From positions 1 through 64,000 of the forward strand of contig NZ_RCDC01000005.1 of NCBI RefSeq assembly GCF_003651185.1: 64,000 nucleotides of DNA, read 5' to 3'. Position 1 is the stretch's first letter, and every line of letters begins with the position of its first letter. Position numbers and translations under genes: made by a program. The notes under the pieces were generated by a model. It worked only from the letters and a program-made list of their open reading frames with translations, made no database searches and had not been told where the DNA came from. The DNA is from Stenotrophomonas rhizophila (GTDB lineage Bacteria > Pseudomonadota > Gammaproteobacteria > Xanthomonadales > Xanthomonadaceae). Below are positions 52,985 through 62,300 of the stretch, in pieces.

Positions 52985-53112
52985 TCGTATCCGGCCTCCG
53001 CGTCCCGGTCCGCCGGTTTCGCACCGTCTCAACAGTGCTGGCCCTAGCCTGCGGATTGGACCATGCTCCAATGGAATGAGTTTCCACATCCGCAGCCCCG
53101 GGGGGATCGGCG

Positions 53113-55542
53113 ATGTCTGGAGGTCGCAGGGAGAGTGGCGGCACCGCGATACCGTATTCGATGCGGGGGCTGACCCTGCGCTTTGTGTTGTTGACCGGCA
53201 TGGCCATCGGCCTGGTCGGGATTTCCGCGGTGATCCAGGAGCTGCAGGCCGCCTCGACGGCATGGATCATGGGCCAGAGCCACTGGTCGCGCGGCCAGCA
53301 GCAGGCCACTCACGCGCTGTCGCGGTACATCGCCTCGGGTGATGCCGTTGACCTGGGCGCGACCCGGCAGGCGCTGCGGGTGCCACTGGGCGACCTCACC
53401 GCCCGCCGTGCCCTCGAGCAGGCCGACCCGGACATCGCCGCAGCACGCCAGGGCTTCATTGAAGGCGGCAACGCCCGTGGCGACATCAACCGTTTGATTC
53501 TCTCGTATCGCTACCTGCGCGATCAGCCGTATTTCCGCGATGCGGTACGCCTGTGGCGCGACACCGATGACGATCTGCTGCAACTGGTGGCCATCACCGA
53601 CCGGGTCCAGGCCGGGCATGCCGCCGGCACACTGACACCGGCGGTGCAGCAGGCCCTGCTGCGCCGGGTGCAGGCGCTGGATGTGGGCATGCAGAACCAG
53701 GCGCGTGCGTTCTCCAGCGCGTTGCTGCACACCGCGGCGATGGTGCGCATGACGACCTTCATCGTCGGTGGCCTGTCGGTGCTGGCGATCACCCTGGTCG
53801 CGGTGCTGCTGGCGCGCCGCGTGCGCAACGACCTGACCGAACAGGAGAGCCGCTTCCGCGCCGCGTTCTACCAGGCCACGGTGGGCATGCTCAAGCTGGA
53901 TGAGGACGGCGGCATCATGGAGGCCAACCAGGCCATGGCCGATATCCTGGGCCAGCGCCGCGAGGCCCTGCTCAGTCTGTCGCTGGCCGATCTGCTGGTG
54001 GAGGGCGAGCTGATCCTGGACGAGCGCGGCCGGATCGACTGGCCGCGCCAGTTGCGCCCGGGCGAGCTGCGCTTCCTGCGCGCTGACGGCAGCCTGATGT
54101 GGGGGCGCTGGAGCGGTACCGTGGTGCACACCCGGGCGCGGGCGCCGGCGGTGTTCGCGCTGGTGGAAGATGTTTCGCAGAACCATGCCCTGGCACGCGA
54201 GGTGGAGCACCACGCCAGTCACGACCCGCTGACCGGGCTGATCAACCGCCGCGAGATCGAGCGGCTGCTCGAACAGGCGCTGGTGGCGGTACGGGCCGAG
54301 GGCGGCACCCACTCGCTGTGCTACATCGATCTGGACTACTTCAAGCTGGTCAACGACGGGCTCGGCCACGCTGCCGGCGATCAGCTGCTGCGCAGCTTCG
54401 CCGATTACCTGGTGGGGGCGGTGCGTGATGGCGACTGGGTCGGCCGCCTGGGGGGCGACGAGTTCGCCTTGTTCCTGGCCAATGCCGGGCAGGATGAAGC
54501 CAAGCAGGTGCTGCAGCGGGTGGTGCGCACGCTTGGCCAGGTCAGCATCCAGCAGGGCGACGGCGCACCCCGGGTGAGCTGCAGCATCGGGGTGGTTGAG
54601 ATCAGCCCGGATGCGCCGGATGTGAACTGGTTGATGAGCGCCGCCGATAGTGCCTGCTACGCGGCCAAGGAGGCCGGCCGCAACCGGGTGCACTGCTACA
54701 ACGAGAGCCGCATGGCACTGGATGAACGGCGGCGCGAAGCGGAGCGGTTGGCCAATGTCTCCAGCGCGATGGCCGAGAACCGCATGCTGTTGTATGCACA
54801 GCGCATCGAGCGGGTCGGCGATCCGGAGTTCCTGCATTACGAAGTGCTGGTGCGCATGCGCAGCCCGGAAGGCGCGCTGCAGGGGCCGGCCGAGTTCATG
54901 GGCGCGGTGGAGCGATACGGCATGGGCATGGCACTGGACCGGCATGTGCTGTCCCTGCTGTTCCGGCACCTGCAGGTGTGCCCGAGCCATGTGCAGCAGC
55001 TGGGCCTGTGCAACGTCAACGTGTCCGCGCAGTCGATCGCCGAGCCGAGCTTCCTGGCCTTCGTCACCGATCTGCTCGAACGCAACCGCGGCCTGGCGCG
55101 CAAGCTGTGCTTTGAAATCACCGAGACCGCGGCGGTCAGCAACCTGGATCAGGCACGCGCCTTCATCGACGCGGTGAAAGCGCGTGGCTGCCGCATGGCG
55201 CTGGACGATTTCGGCTCGGGGCTGTCCTCGTTCGGCTACCTGCGGCAACTGCCGGCGGACATGCTCAAGATCGACGGCGTATTCGTGCGCGACATGAACC
55301 TGGATCCGGTCAACCGTGCCGCCGTGCGGGCGATCACCGAGGTCGGCCGCGAGCTGCACATGATGGTGGTGGCCGAATGGGTGGAATCGGCGGTGGTCGC
55401 CGATCAGCTGGCCCAGATGGGCGTGGAGGGCCTGCAGGGGTATGCGATCGAACGGCCGATTCCGCTGGAGCGGATGACCCAGCTGGCGATACGGCCGGTG
55501 GGCGCGGGCCGGCCCTCCGAGGCCTGGCGGGGCGTGCCATGA
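53113..55542 (+). CDS. Membrane GGDEF-EAL protein with PAS-like domain
   Basis: An 809-residue inner-membrane protein: two helices (about 18-38 and 210-235) enclose a periplasmic sensor (SHWSRGQQQATHALSRYIASG), then a PAS domain (about 250-370), GGDEF (RLGGDEF, about residue 446) and EAL domain. The EAL signature is EVL (E577-V-L-V-R), but NVSAQS, EITET and DDFGSGLSS catalytic segments are kept, so phosphodiesterase activity is possible alongside cyclase activity. Start ATG 53113 follows GGGGGGA. Confidence 0.88.
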   Translation: MSGGRRESGGTAIPYSMRGLTLRFVLLTGMAIGLVGISAVIQELQAASTAWIMGQSHWSRGQQQATHALSRYIASGDAVDLGATRQALRVPLGDLTARRALEQADPDIAAARQGFIEGGNARGDINRLILSYRYLRDQPYFRDAVRLWRDTDDDLLQLVAITDRVQAGHAAGTLTPAVQQALLRRVQALDVGMQNQARAFSSALLHTAAMVRMTTFIVGGLSVLAITLVAVLLARRVRNDLTEQESRFRAAFYQATVGMLKLDEDGGIMEANQAMADILGQRREALLSLSLADLLVEGELILDERGRIDWPRQLRPGELRFLRADGSLMWGRWSGTVVHTRARAPAVFALVEDVSQNHALAREVEHHASHDPLTGLINRREIERLLEQALVAVRAEGGTHSLCYIDLDYFKLVNDGLGHAAGDQLLRSFADYLVGAVRDGDWVGRLGGDEFALFLANAGQDEAKQVLQRVVRTLGQVSIQQGDGAPRVSCSIGVVEISPDAPDVNWLMSAADSACYAAKEAGRNRVHCYNESRMALDERRREAERLANVSSAMAENRMLLYAQRIERVGDPEFLHYEVLVRMRSPEGALQGPAEFMGAVERYGMGMALDRHVLSLLFRHLQVCPSHVQQLGLCNVNVSAQSIAEPSFLAFVTDLLERNRGLARKLCFEITETAAVSNLDQARAFIDAVKARGCRMALDDFGSGLSSFGYLRQLPADMLKIDGVFVRDMNLDPVNRAAVRAITEVGRELHMMVVAEWVESAVVADQLAQMGVEGLQGYAIERPIPLERMTQLAIRPVGAGRPSEAWRGVP

Positions 55543-55611
55543 TGCGATAATCGCCGCCGACGGTTGCGGACACGGTGTGCGCGGACGAACACGGGCGGGC
55601 AGGGCGCAGGT

Positions 55612-57279
55612 GTGAGCAACGGGGGCGGGTATTCAATCGGGTGGATGGCGCTTGCGCTGGTGCTGCTGTGGCTGTTGCCCTGGAGCCTGCAGGCCGCGCC
55701 GCGCGTGGGGCAGGACTTCCTGTTGCTGGGTGGGGCCACCGATGAGGTGACACCGCAGCGCGCCTGTACGCCGGATGTGCTGGCACGCCACCAGGAAGTG
55801 CTGTCGATTCCGGCGCCGGCCGCCGGCTGGTCGGGCAAGCCCCAGGCCGTGGATGTGTTCGGCGTGCTCACCGGCGAGGTCCGCATCAGCCACGGCGACC
55901 GCGAGATCTGCGGCAGCATGCACGATGCGCGGACCCGTGATTCGCGCTTCCGTGCGGGGGTCGGGCTGGTGGTGGTGCCCGAGGCCGGCGATCACGAACC
56001 GATCGTGGTGTCCTGGACCCGCCCGCTGAAGGACCGCTGGGTGCCGACCATCCAGCTCGGCGCCCCCAGCCCGGTGCAGCAGAACGACACCGCCCGGCTG
56101 CTGATGCGCGCGGCGTGCATCGCGGTGGCGATCGCCCTGGCGCTGTCGGCGCTGATGGGCTGGGCCACCACCCGCGACCGCTCGTTCCTGGTGTATGTGG
56201 GTGCCTGTCTGGTGTTCGTGCTCTGGCAGGCGGTCCTTGGTGGGCTGAGTGGCTATCCCGAGCCGTGGTTGCCGGTGCAGGACCGTGCCTCCTGGTGGCT
56301 GATCGCACTCACTGCGTTCAGCCAGGCGCTGCTGCTGCCGATCCTGTGGCGGCTCAATGGCGGCGACCGGCGGTGGCCACGCTCGCGCCCGGCGCAGCAC
56401 CTCGTGCTCTGGGGGCTGATCGCGCTCGGCCTGAGTGTGCCGCTGTGGGGGCTGACCGGGCTGGGCATCGTGGCGCTCGTACTGGAGTGGAGTTTCCTGG
56501 GGGCCTGCACGCTGTGCCTCGGCGCAGGCCTGTGGGGGCTGTGGCAGCGCGATGCGCATGCACTGCCGGGGCTGGCCGCGCTGGCCCCCTGGTGGATCAT
56601 GATCGGGGCCGATGCGCTGGATGCGCAGTGGCTGGTGGCCTATCGGATCGAAGCGTTGCAGCTGTCGGCGACCTGGTTCCTGATGATGGCCGCCTATGCC
56701 CTGAACCTGCGGCTGGGCCGGCTGCGCCGCCAGCGCGATGAAATGCGCCAGCTCGCCGATACCGACATGCTGACCGGCCTGCCCAATCGCCGCGCCGGCC
56801 TGCGCCTGCTCGCCGAATACCTGGAACGGGCGCGCCAGGAACCGCACGCACTGGCGATCGGCTTCCTGGATATCGATCTGTTCAAGGACATCAACGATCA
56901 GTTCGGCCACGACGTCGGCGATCAGGTGCTGGTCGCGGTGGCGCGCGCGCTGCGCGGTTCGGTGCGCAATCACGACGATGTGATCCGGATGGGCGGTGAA
57001 GAATTCCTGGTGCTGCTGCCCGGCGCCGGCCATGCCGCCGCGGTGGCGCGGCTGGAGACGGTGCGCCAGCAGGTGGCGGCCGTCACCCAGGCACTTGGCA
57101 TTGCCGGCCTGACGGTCTCGGCCAGCATCGGCCTGGCCGTGCTCAAGCCGGGCAGCGACGACCTGGCCGGGCTGCTGCGCCGGGCCGACCACGCCATGTA
57201 TTGCGCCAAGCGCAACGGTCGCAACCAGATCCATGACGGCGAGCGCACCACGACCGCCGGCGATCCGCTGCCGGCCTGA
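55612..57279 (+). CDS. 7TM-type membrane diguanylate cyclase
   Basis: A 555-residue protein with N-terminal signal helix, a periplasmic domain (about 30-165, two Cys), seven predicted helices (about 175-375) and a C-terminal GGDEF domain (DIDLFKDINDQFGHDVGDQ, RMGGEEF). Synthesis of cyclic-di-GMP is expected; the ligand is unknown. Start GTG 55612 (MSNGGGYSIG) after GGGCGCAGG; ATG 55645 is possible. It follows the GGDEF-EAL gene by 69 bases. Confidence 0.85.
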   Translation: MSNGGGYSIGWMALALVLLWLLPWSLQAAPRVGQDFLLLGGATDEVTPQRACTPDVLARHQEVLSIPAPAAGWSGKPQAVDVFGVLTGEVRISHGDREICGSMHDARTRDSRFRAGVGLVVVPEAGDHEPIVVSWTRPLKDRWVPTIQLGAPSPVQQNDTARLLMRAACIAVAIALALSALMGWATTRDRSFLVYVGACLVFVLWQAVLGGLSGYPEPWLPVQDRASWWLIALTAFSQALLLPILWRLNGGDRRWPRSRPAQHLVLWGLIALGLSVPLWGLTGLGIVALVLEWSFLGACTLCLGAGLWGLWQRDAHALPGLAALAPWWIMIGADALDAQWLVAYRIEALQLSATWFLMMAAYALNLRLGRLRRQRDEMRQLADTDMLTGLPNRRAGLRLLAEYLERARQEPHALAIGFLDIDLFKDINDQFGHDVGDQVLVAVARALRGSVRNHDDVIRMGGEEFLVLLPGAGHAAAVARLETVRQQVAAVTQALGIAGLTVSASIGLAVLKPGSDDLAGLLRRADHAMYCAKRNGRNQIHDGERTTTAGDPLPA

Positions 57280-57335
57280 ACCGCCGGCACGCGGAAAAAC
57301 GCAGCAGCGACCGCCTTTTGCCCGATAATGGGCCG

Positions 57336-58058
57336 ATGACAACCCGACTCAACAAGCATATCGCCGACACCGGCTTCTGTTCCCGGCGCGAAGCCGACCG
57401 CCTGATCGGCGAACGCCGCGTCACCGTCAATGGCCATCCGGCCGGTACCGGTGCGGTGGTGGGCGAACAGGACGTGGTGCTGGTCGACGGCCAGCCGCTG
57501 CGCGCGCGCGAAGCGAAGAAGGCCGGCGGCCGCAAGCATGTCTATATCGCGCTGAACAAGCCGGTGGGCATCACCTGCACCACCGAAAGTTCGGTCAAGG
57601 GCAACATCGTGGAGTTCGTCGGCCACGAACAGCGCATCTTCCCGATCGGCCGCCTGGACAAGGATTCCGAAGGCCTGATCCTGCTGACCAGCAACGGCAA
57701 CATCGTCAACCAGATCCTGCGCGCCGAGAACGGGCACCAGAAGGAATACATGGTGGCGGTCAACAAGGCCGTCACCGACGAGTTCCTGCGTGGCATGGCC
57801 CGCGGCGTGCGCATCCGCGATGAGGTCACGCTGCCGTGCCGGACCAGCAAGCTGGCCAAGTTCGGGTTCCGGATCACGCTGCAGCAGGGCTTGAACCGGC
57901 AGATCCGCCTGATGGCGGCCGCGTTCGGCTTCCGGGTCACCCAGCTGCGCCGCGTGCGCATCGACAACATCAAACTCGGTGCGCTCAAGCCGGGGCAGTG
58001 GCGCAATCTCACCGATGCCGAGCTCAACGGCCTGCTGCCCAAACAGCTGGACTGGTGA
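57336..58058 (+). CDS. rluF: 23S rRNA pseudouridine synthase RluF
   Basis: A 240-residue RsuA-family pseudouridine synthase (U2604 of 23S rRNA and U35 of tRNA-Tyr in E. coli). N-terminal S4 domain TRLNKHIADTGFCSRREADRL, catalytic D108 in GRLDKDSEGL, and FRITLQQGLNRQIRLM. The RluF length and the KPVGITCTTE segment separate it from RluB/RsuA. Start ATG 57336. It sits between two cyclic-di-GMP genes without clear functional link. Confidence 0.92.
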   Translation: MTTRLNKHIADTGFCSRREADRLIGERRVTVNGHPAGTGAVVGEQDVVLVDGQPLRAREAKKAGGRKHVYIALNKPVGITCTTESSVKGNIVEFVGHEQRIFPIGRLDKDSEGLILLTSNGNIVNQILRAENGHQKEYMVAVNKAVTDEFLRGMARGVRIRDEVTLPCRTSKLAKFGFRITLQQGLNRQIRLMAAAFGFRVTQLRRVRIDNIKLGALKPGQWRNLTDAELNGLLPKQLDW

Positions 58059-58064
58059 TGCTGT

Positions 58065-58081
58065 GCGTCACGCCGTGACGC
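58065..58081. repeat. Short hairpin between rluF and the GAF cyclase gene
   Basis: GCGTCAC at 58065-58071 and GTGACGC at 58075-58081, loop GCC. No T tract follows, so a terminator role is uncertain. Confidence 0.4.
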
Positions 58082-58126
58082 CGTACCCGGGCTAGACTGA
58101 TCCGGCACACGCCACCGCCTGCCACG

Positions 58127-59197
58127 ATGATCAAGCCGTCCAAGCCGGACAACGAAGCACAGCGCCTGCTGGCGCTGCAGCGGTATCAGATCCTGGATAC
58201 GCCGCGCGAGCGGTCCTTTGATGATCTGGTCACGATCGCCACCGCGCTGTGCGGCACCCACATGGGCGCGGTGACCCTGGTCGACCAGGACCGCCAGTGG
58301 TTCAAGGCGCGGCAGCTGCTGGACGCACCCGAAACCACCCGGGACATCTCCTTCTGCGGTCACGCCATCCTGCAGCCGGACCAGGTGATGGTGGTCGAGG
58401 ATGCGCGAACCGACCCACGCTTTGTCGACAACCCGATCGTGGTCGATGAGCCGCATATCCGTTTTTATGCGGGCGCGCCGCTGCTGAGCAGTGACGGCCT
58501 GCCCTTGGGCACGCTGTGCGTGTTCGATGCCGCCCCCGGGCAGCTCAGCCCCGGCCAGCGCGATGCCCTGTCGGCGCTGTCGCGGCAGGTTTCGCTGGTG
58601 ATGGAGCTGCGCCGGTACGCGCATGAAATACAGCAGCACATGACCGATCGCGCCTGGTACGAGCAGCGTCTGGCCGAGTACAACGAACTGCTGGAACAGC
58701 AGAACGCCGATCTGGCCGAACAGAGCCGCACCGATCCGCTCACCGGCCTGCCCAACCGCCGCGCGATGAGCACCGCGCTGGAGGCGGCGGTGGTGGATGC
58801 CGAGGGTCACCCGCGCGCGACCGCGGTGGCGCTGCTCGACATCGACCACTTCAAGACCGTCAACGATCTGTACGGTCATGCCACCGGCGATCACGTGCTG
58901 GCCGAACTGGCCCGCCTGCTGCGCGCGCATTTCGCCGGGCATGGCCTGGCCGCGCGCTATGGCGGCGAAGAGTTCGTGGTGCTGATGCCCGACACGCCGT
59001 TGGCCACGGCAGAGCTGCAGTGCGATTTCCTGCGCATGGCGGTAGCCGATCTGCCGCTGGGCCTGCCGTTGACGATCAGCATCGGGGTGGCCGCGCACCG
59101 TCCCGGTGATGCTATCGAGCAGACCCTGGCCCGCGCCGATGCGGCGCTGTACCGGGCAAAGGGCGAGGGGCGCAACCGGGTCATCCGCGCCGACTGA
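58127..59197 (+). CDS. GAF-GGDEF diguanylate cyclase
   Basis: A 356-residue soluble protein: GAF domain (about 18-160, DISFCGHAILQPDQVMVVEDARTDPRF), a coiled-coil linker (about 165-200, LAEYNELLEQQNADLAEQ), and GGDEF (DIDHFKTVNDLYGHATGDH, RYGGEEF). The GAF type occurs in many cyclases with unknown ligands. Start ATG 58127. Confidence 0.88.
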   Translation: MIKPSKPDNEAQRLLALQRYQILDTPRERSFDDLVTIATALCGTHMGAVTLVDQDRQWFKARQLLDAPETTRDISFCGHAILQPDQVMVVEDARTDPRFVDNPIVVDEPHIRFYAGAPLLSSDGLPLGTLCVFDAAPGQLSPGQRDALSALSRQVSLVMELRRYAHEIQQHMTDRAWYEQRLAEYNELLEQQNADLAEQSRTDPLTGLPNRRAMSTALEAAVVDAEGHPRATAVALLDIDHFKTVNDLYGHATGDHVLAELARLLRAHFAGHGLAARYGGEEFVVLMPDTPLATAELQCDFLRMAVADLPLGLPLTISIGVAAHRPGDAIEQTLARADAALYRAKGEGRNRVIRAD

Positions 59198-59249
59198 TGT
59201 GCACGGGTCGTATCCGCGGCAGGGACCGGGTGTTGGCGGGTACGCCCGC

Positions 59250-60191
59250 TCAATCGGCGATGTTGCGTGCCTCGGACGTCGCCATCAGTTCCGGGTGCTG
59301 CACCTTCCGGCGGCGGTTGAGCAGCGGGTGCAGGAACACCGCCCCGACGATGATCGCCACGCCGGCATAGAACAGCGGGGTCAGCTCCCGTTGCTCGCTG
59401 AGCAGCACCATCGCCAGCAGGATGGCGTAGACCGGCTCAAGATTGGTCACCAGCTGCGACGTGTAGGCGCTGATGTGGCGCAGCGCGACCAGCGCGAGCG
59501 CGAACGGCAGCAGCGTGCACAGCCCGGCCAGGGTCAACAGCAGCAGGCCGTCGTGCAGGTCCGGGATCACCCACAGGTCGCTGGCCAGGGCGGGCAGCAG
59601 GAAGGGCAGTACCGGCGCCAGCAGGGTCAGGGTGAGCGTGCCCGCACCGAGTTCCAGCGCGGTCACGGTGAGCGGGTCGGCATGGCTGACCAGGCGCTTG
59701 TTGAGTGAGCCGAAGATCGCCACCAGCAGCGCCGACAGCGCGCCGATCAGCACGCCCAGGCGCATGCCATCGGGCACGCCGCCCACCACCAGCGCGACGC
59801 CCGGCAGGACCAGGATCCCGAAGGCCAGCTCACGGAACTGGAAGGGGCGCTTGGCCACCCAGGGCTCGATCACCGCGGTGAACACCGGCGCCAGCGCGAT
59901 GCAGGTGGCCGCCACCGAGGCATTGGCCAGCTTGACCGCGCCATAGAACGTGAGCCAGTGCAGCGCGACCAGCGCGCCCACACCGCAGTAGCCGGCCACC
60001 AGCCGCGGCGACAGCTGGCGCAGCCCGCGCCACACGCGCGGCACCAGGGCCAGCATCGCCACCACCAGCAACATGCGCCACCACACCAGCGGTAGCGCGG
60101 GCAGGGTGATCAGCTTGCCAAGGATGGCGGTGACGCCCCACAGCAGCACACAGAAATGGATTTGCAGCAGGGCTCTGCGGGTATCGGTCAT
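59250..60191 (-). CDS. EamA/DMT-family transporter
   Basis: A 313-residue drug/metabolite transporter with ten predicted helices in two EamA halves (about 10-140 and 150-295). Substrate is unknown. Start ATG 60191 has AGGCGG with six-base spacing; an ATG two codons upstream overlaps that site. Ends convergent with the GAF cyclase gene. Confidence 0.9.
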   Translation of the reverse strand: MTDTRRALLQIHFCVLLWGVTAILGKLITLPALPLVWWRMLLVVAMLALVPRVWRGLRQLSPRLVAGYCGVGALVALHWLTFYGAVKLANASVAATCIALAPVFTAVIEPWVAKRPFQFRELAFGILVLPGVALVVGGVPDGMRLGVLIGALSALLVAIFGSLNKRLVSHADPLTVTALELGAGTLTLTLLAPVLPFLLPALASDLWVIPDLHDGLLLLTLAGLCTLLPFALALVALRHISAYTSQLVTNLEPVYAILLAMVLLSEQRELTPLFYAGVAIIVGAVFLHPLLNRRRKVQHPELMATSEARNIAD

Positions 60192-60275
60192 CGGCATCCG
60201 CCTATTGTGCGACACGCCGCGCCGCGAAGGATGCTTTCCACGCGATCCAGCGCGGGGTCGTGGCATTCTGCAGCG

Positions 60276-60932
60276 ATGACACGCCTGCCTATCGCCCCTG
60301 TCCCCGCCGGACTGCCCCGCACCCTTCGCACCTTGGCCGGCCTCACTGCGGTGATCGCCGTGGCGGCACTGCTGCTGCAGTACACGTTGCTGCTCGACAC
60401 ACCGGGCCTGGGTGCTGCGGACGCGACGCTGCGCTACCTGGGCTACTTCACCATCCTGAGCAACATCGGCGTTGCCGCCGTCTGCCTGGCACTGGCCCGC
60501 GGCCGCCGTGACGGGCTGGCCGGCCCGGTCCCACGCGCGGCGGTGGCGCTGTTCATCGGCATCACCGGGTTGATCTACGTGACCCTCCTGGCTCCGTTGT
60601 GGGACCCGCAGGGCGCACAGTGGTGGGCCGATACGGGTCTGCATTACGCGGTGCCGGTGCTGTATCTGCTTGGCTGGCTGGCCGGGCCGCATGGCGGCCT
60701 GCATAGGCGTGGGTTGCTCAGCGCACTGGCGTTCCCGACGGTCTACCTCGGCTGGGCCCTGCTGGTCGGGCGGCTCAGTGGGCAGTACCCGTATCCCTTC
60801 CTGGACCTGCGCGCGCTGGGCATCGCGCTGGTCGCGCGCAATGCGCTGTCCGTGGGGGTGGTATTCGTCGTGTGCGGTGCGCTGCTGTGGTGGCTGGATG
60901 GAGCCTTGGCCGCGCGCCGCCGGAACCGGTAG
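60276..60932 (+). CDS. Pr6Pr-family membrane protein
   Basis: A 218-residue integral membrane protein with six helices (about 20-40, 50-70, 80-100, 115-135, 150-170, 185-205), with family features LRYLGYFTILSNI and GQYPYPFLDL. Function is unknown. It is followed by convergent DUF72 gene only four bases away; the start at 60276 is the first ATG with a fitting membrane topology. Confidence 0.88.
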   Translation: MTRLPIAPVPAGLPRTLRTLAGLTAVIAVAALLLQYTLLLDTPGLGAADATLRYLGYFTILSNIGVAAVCLALARGRRDGLAGPVPRAAVALFIGITGLIYVTLLAPLWDPQGAQWWADTGLHYAVPVLYLLGWLAGPHGGLHRRGLLSALAFPTVYLGWALLVGRLSGQYPYPFLDLRALGIALVARNALSVGVVFVVCGALLWWLDGALAARRRNR

Positions 60933-60936
60933 CGCA

Positions 60937-61755
60937 TCAGCTGCCGCCGAGCAGCTCCAGCTGATCGCGCAGCGCCATCGCCGCGCCGGGATTGCGCTGT
61001 TTGGCCGCACCGATGAACAGCACATATACCTCGCGCGGTGGCTGCGCGGGGAGTTCGGCAGCCAGGTGGGGCAGGTCCGGATTGTCTTCGCCGCGGGCCC
61101 AGCGCATCGCACGCAGGCACCACTGTTCCAGCGCCCGTGCCGGGTAGCCGGCACGCAGGTTCGCGCGTGAGTGCATCAATCGCGCATAGATGAAGTCGGC
61201 GGTGGGGTCGGCGAAACTGGGGTGCTCATCCGAGCCACTGAACACCAGCGCGGCACCGTGCGCACGGGCAGCGGTCAGCAGCGCCGGCGTCCACGCCGCG
61301 GGGTTGCGCACCTCCAGTGCGTGCTGCAGGCGGTGGCCGTCGACCTTGCGTGGCAGCATGCCCAGGAACCGATCGAATTCGGCCGCACCGGCGGGATGGC
61401 TGTCGCCGAACTGCCAGATCAGTGGCCCCAGCCGGTCCTCCAGAACGCGGATGCCCTCGATGAAACGTTCGGCACGTTCGCCCACCGTGGTCAGGTCATG
61501 GGTCTGGGTGATCGTGCGTGGCGCCTTGGCCGAGAAACGGAAGCCCTCGGGCGTCTGCGCGCGCCACTGGGCATAGATGGCCGGCTTCTGCGCGCGGTAG
61601 AACGTGCTGTTGATCTCGATGCAGCCCAACTGCTGGCTGGCGTAGGCCAGTTCTTCGCGCTGCGGCAATCCAGCCGGATAGAACGTGCCGCCGCGCCACG
61701 CCGGGAAGACCCAGCCACCGATACCCGTGCGGATGGAGCCGGCCGCAGCGCTCAT
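60937..61755 (-). CDS. DUF72 (YecE-like) protein
   Basis: A 272-residue TIM-barrel-like protein with the DUF72 signatures IRTGIGGWVFPAW, EINSTFYRAQ, FRFSAKAPRTITQTH and ALEVRNPAAW. Biochemical role unknown; the family resembles xylose-isomerase-type barrels. ATG 61755 overlaps the stop of the upstream VOC gene, so the two are coupled. Confidence 0.9.
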   Translation of the reverse strand: MSAAAGSIRTGIGGWVFPAWRGGTFYPAGLPQREELAYASQQLGCIEINSTFYRAQKPAIYAQWRAQTPEGFRFSAKAPRTITQTHDLTTVGERAERFIEGIRVLEDRLGPLIWQFGDSHPAGAAEFDRFLGMLPRKVDGHRLQHALEVRNPAAWTPALLTAARAHGAALVFSGSDEHPSFADPTADFIYARLMHSRANLRAGYPARALEQWCLRAMRWARGEDNPDLPHLAAELPAQPPREVYVLFIGAAKQRNPGAAMALRDQLELLGGS

Positions 61756-62189
61756 GCGCCGTCCGGGTCGACCCATGGGTCGTAGCTGCCGAACCACCAC
61801 AGGTAGCCTTCCAGATCGCGGCAGGCATAGCCGCGGCCGCCATAGGGCTGGTCGGCGATGTCCATGACGATCTGCGCGCCGGCGGCAACGGCGCGCGCAT
61901 GATGCGCATCCGGATCGGCGACGATCACGCAGGCGCTCTGGGTCTGGCGACCGCCGACCTCGTCCGGGTGGACGCTGTAGCGGCCCCACTCACTGTCGTT
62001 GTCGACCGAGCCGAGCATGATCATGCCGTGGCCGTAGACCAGCTGGGCGTGGTGAACGGTATCGCCATCGGCGTAGACCGCCTGTTTCTGGAAGCCGAAC
62101 GCGCGCTGCAGCCAGGCAATGGCGGCGTGCGCATCGCGGTAGCGCAGGCAGGGAATGACGGTGGCGATGGTCTCGGCGGGCGCGGTCAT
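61752..62189 (-). CDS. VOC (glyoxalase/bleomycin resistance) family protein
   Basis: A 145-residue two-repeat VOC fold with metal-ligand-type residues in VIPCLRYRDAHAAIAWLQRAFGF and YACRDLEGYLWWFGSYDP. It may act on glyoxals or bind antibiotics; the substrate is open. Start ATG 62189 follows AAGGAGG. Confidence 0.88.
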   Translation of the reverse strand: MTAPAETIATVIPCLRYRDAHAAIAWLQRAFGFQKQAVYADGDTVHHAQLVYGHGMIMLGSVDNDSEWGRYSVHPDEVGGRQTQSACVIVADPDAHHARAVAAGAQIVMDIADQPYGGRGYACRDLEGYLWWFGSYDPWVDPDGA

Positions 62190-62300
62190 GGCGGGCCTCC
62201 TTCTGGCACAGGCGAGCCTGATCCGGGCCGCGTTACCATCGTGCGAAACCGGGGCATCGGCACCCTCGACGCCCCCGCCACACGCAACCGGAGACACTGC

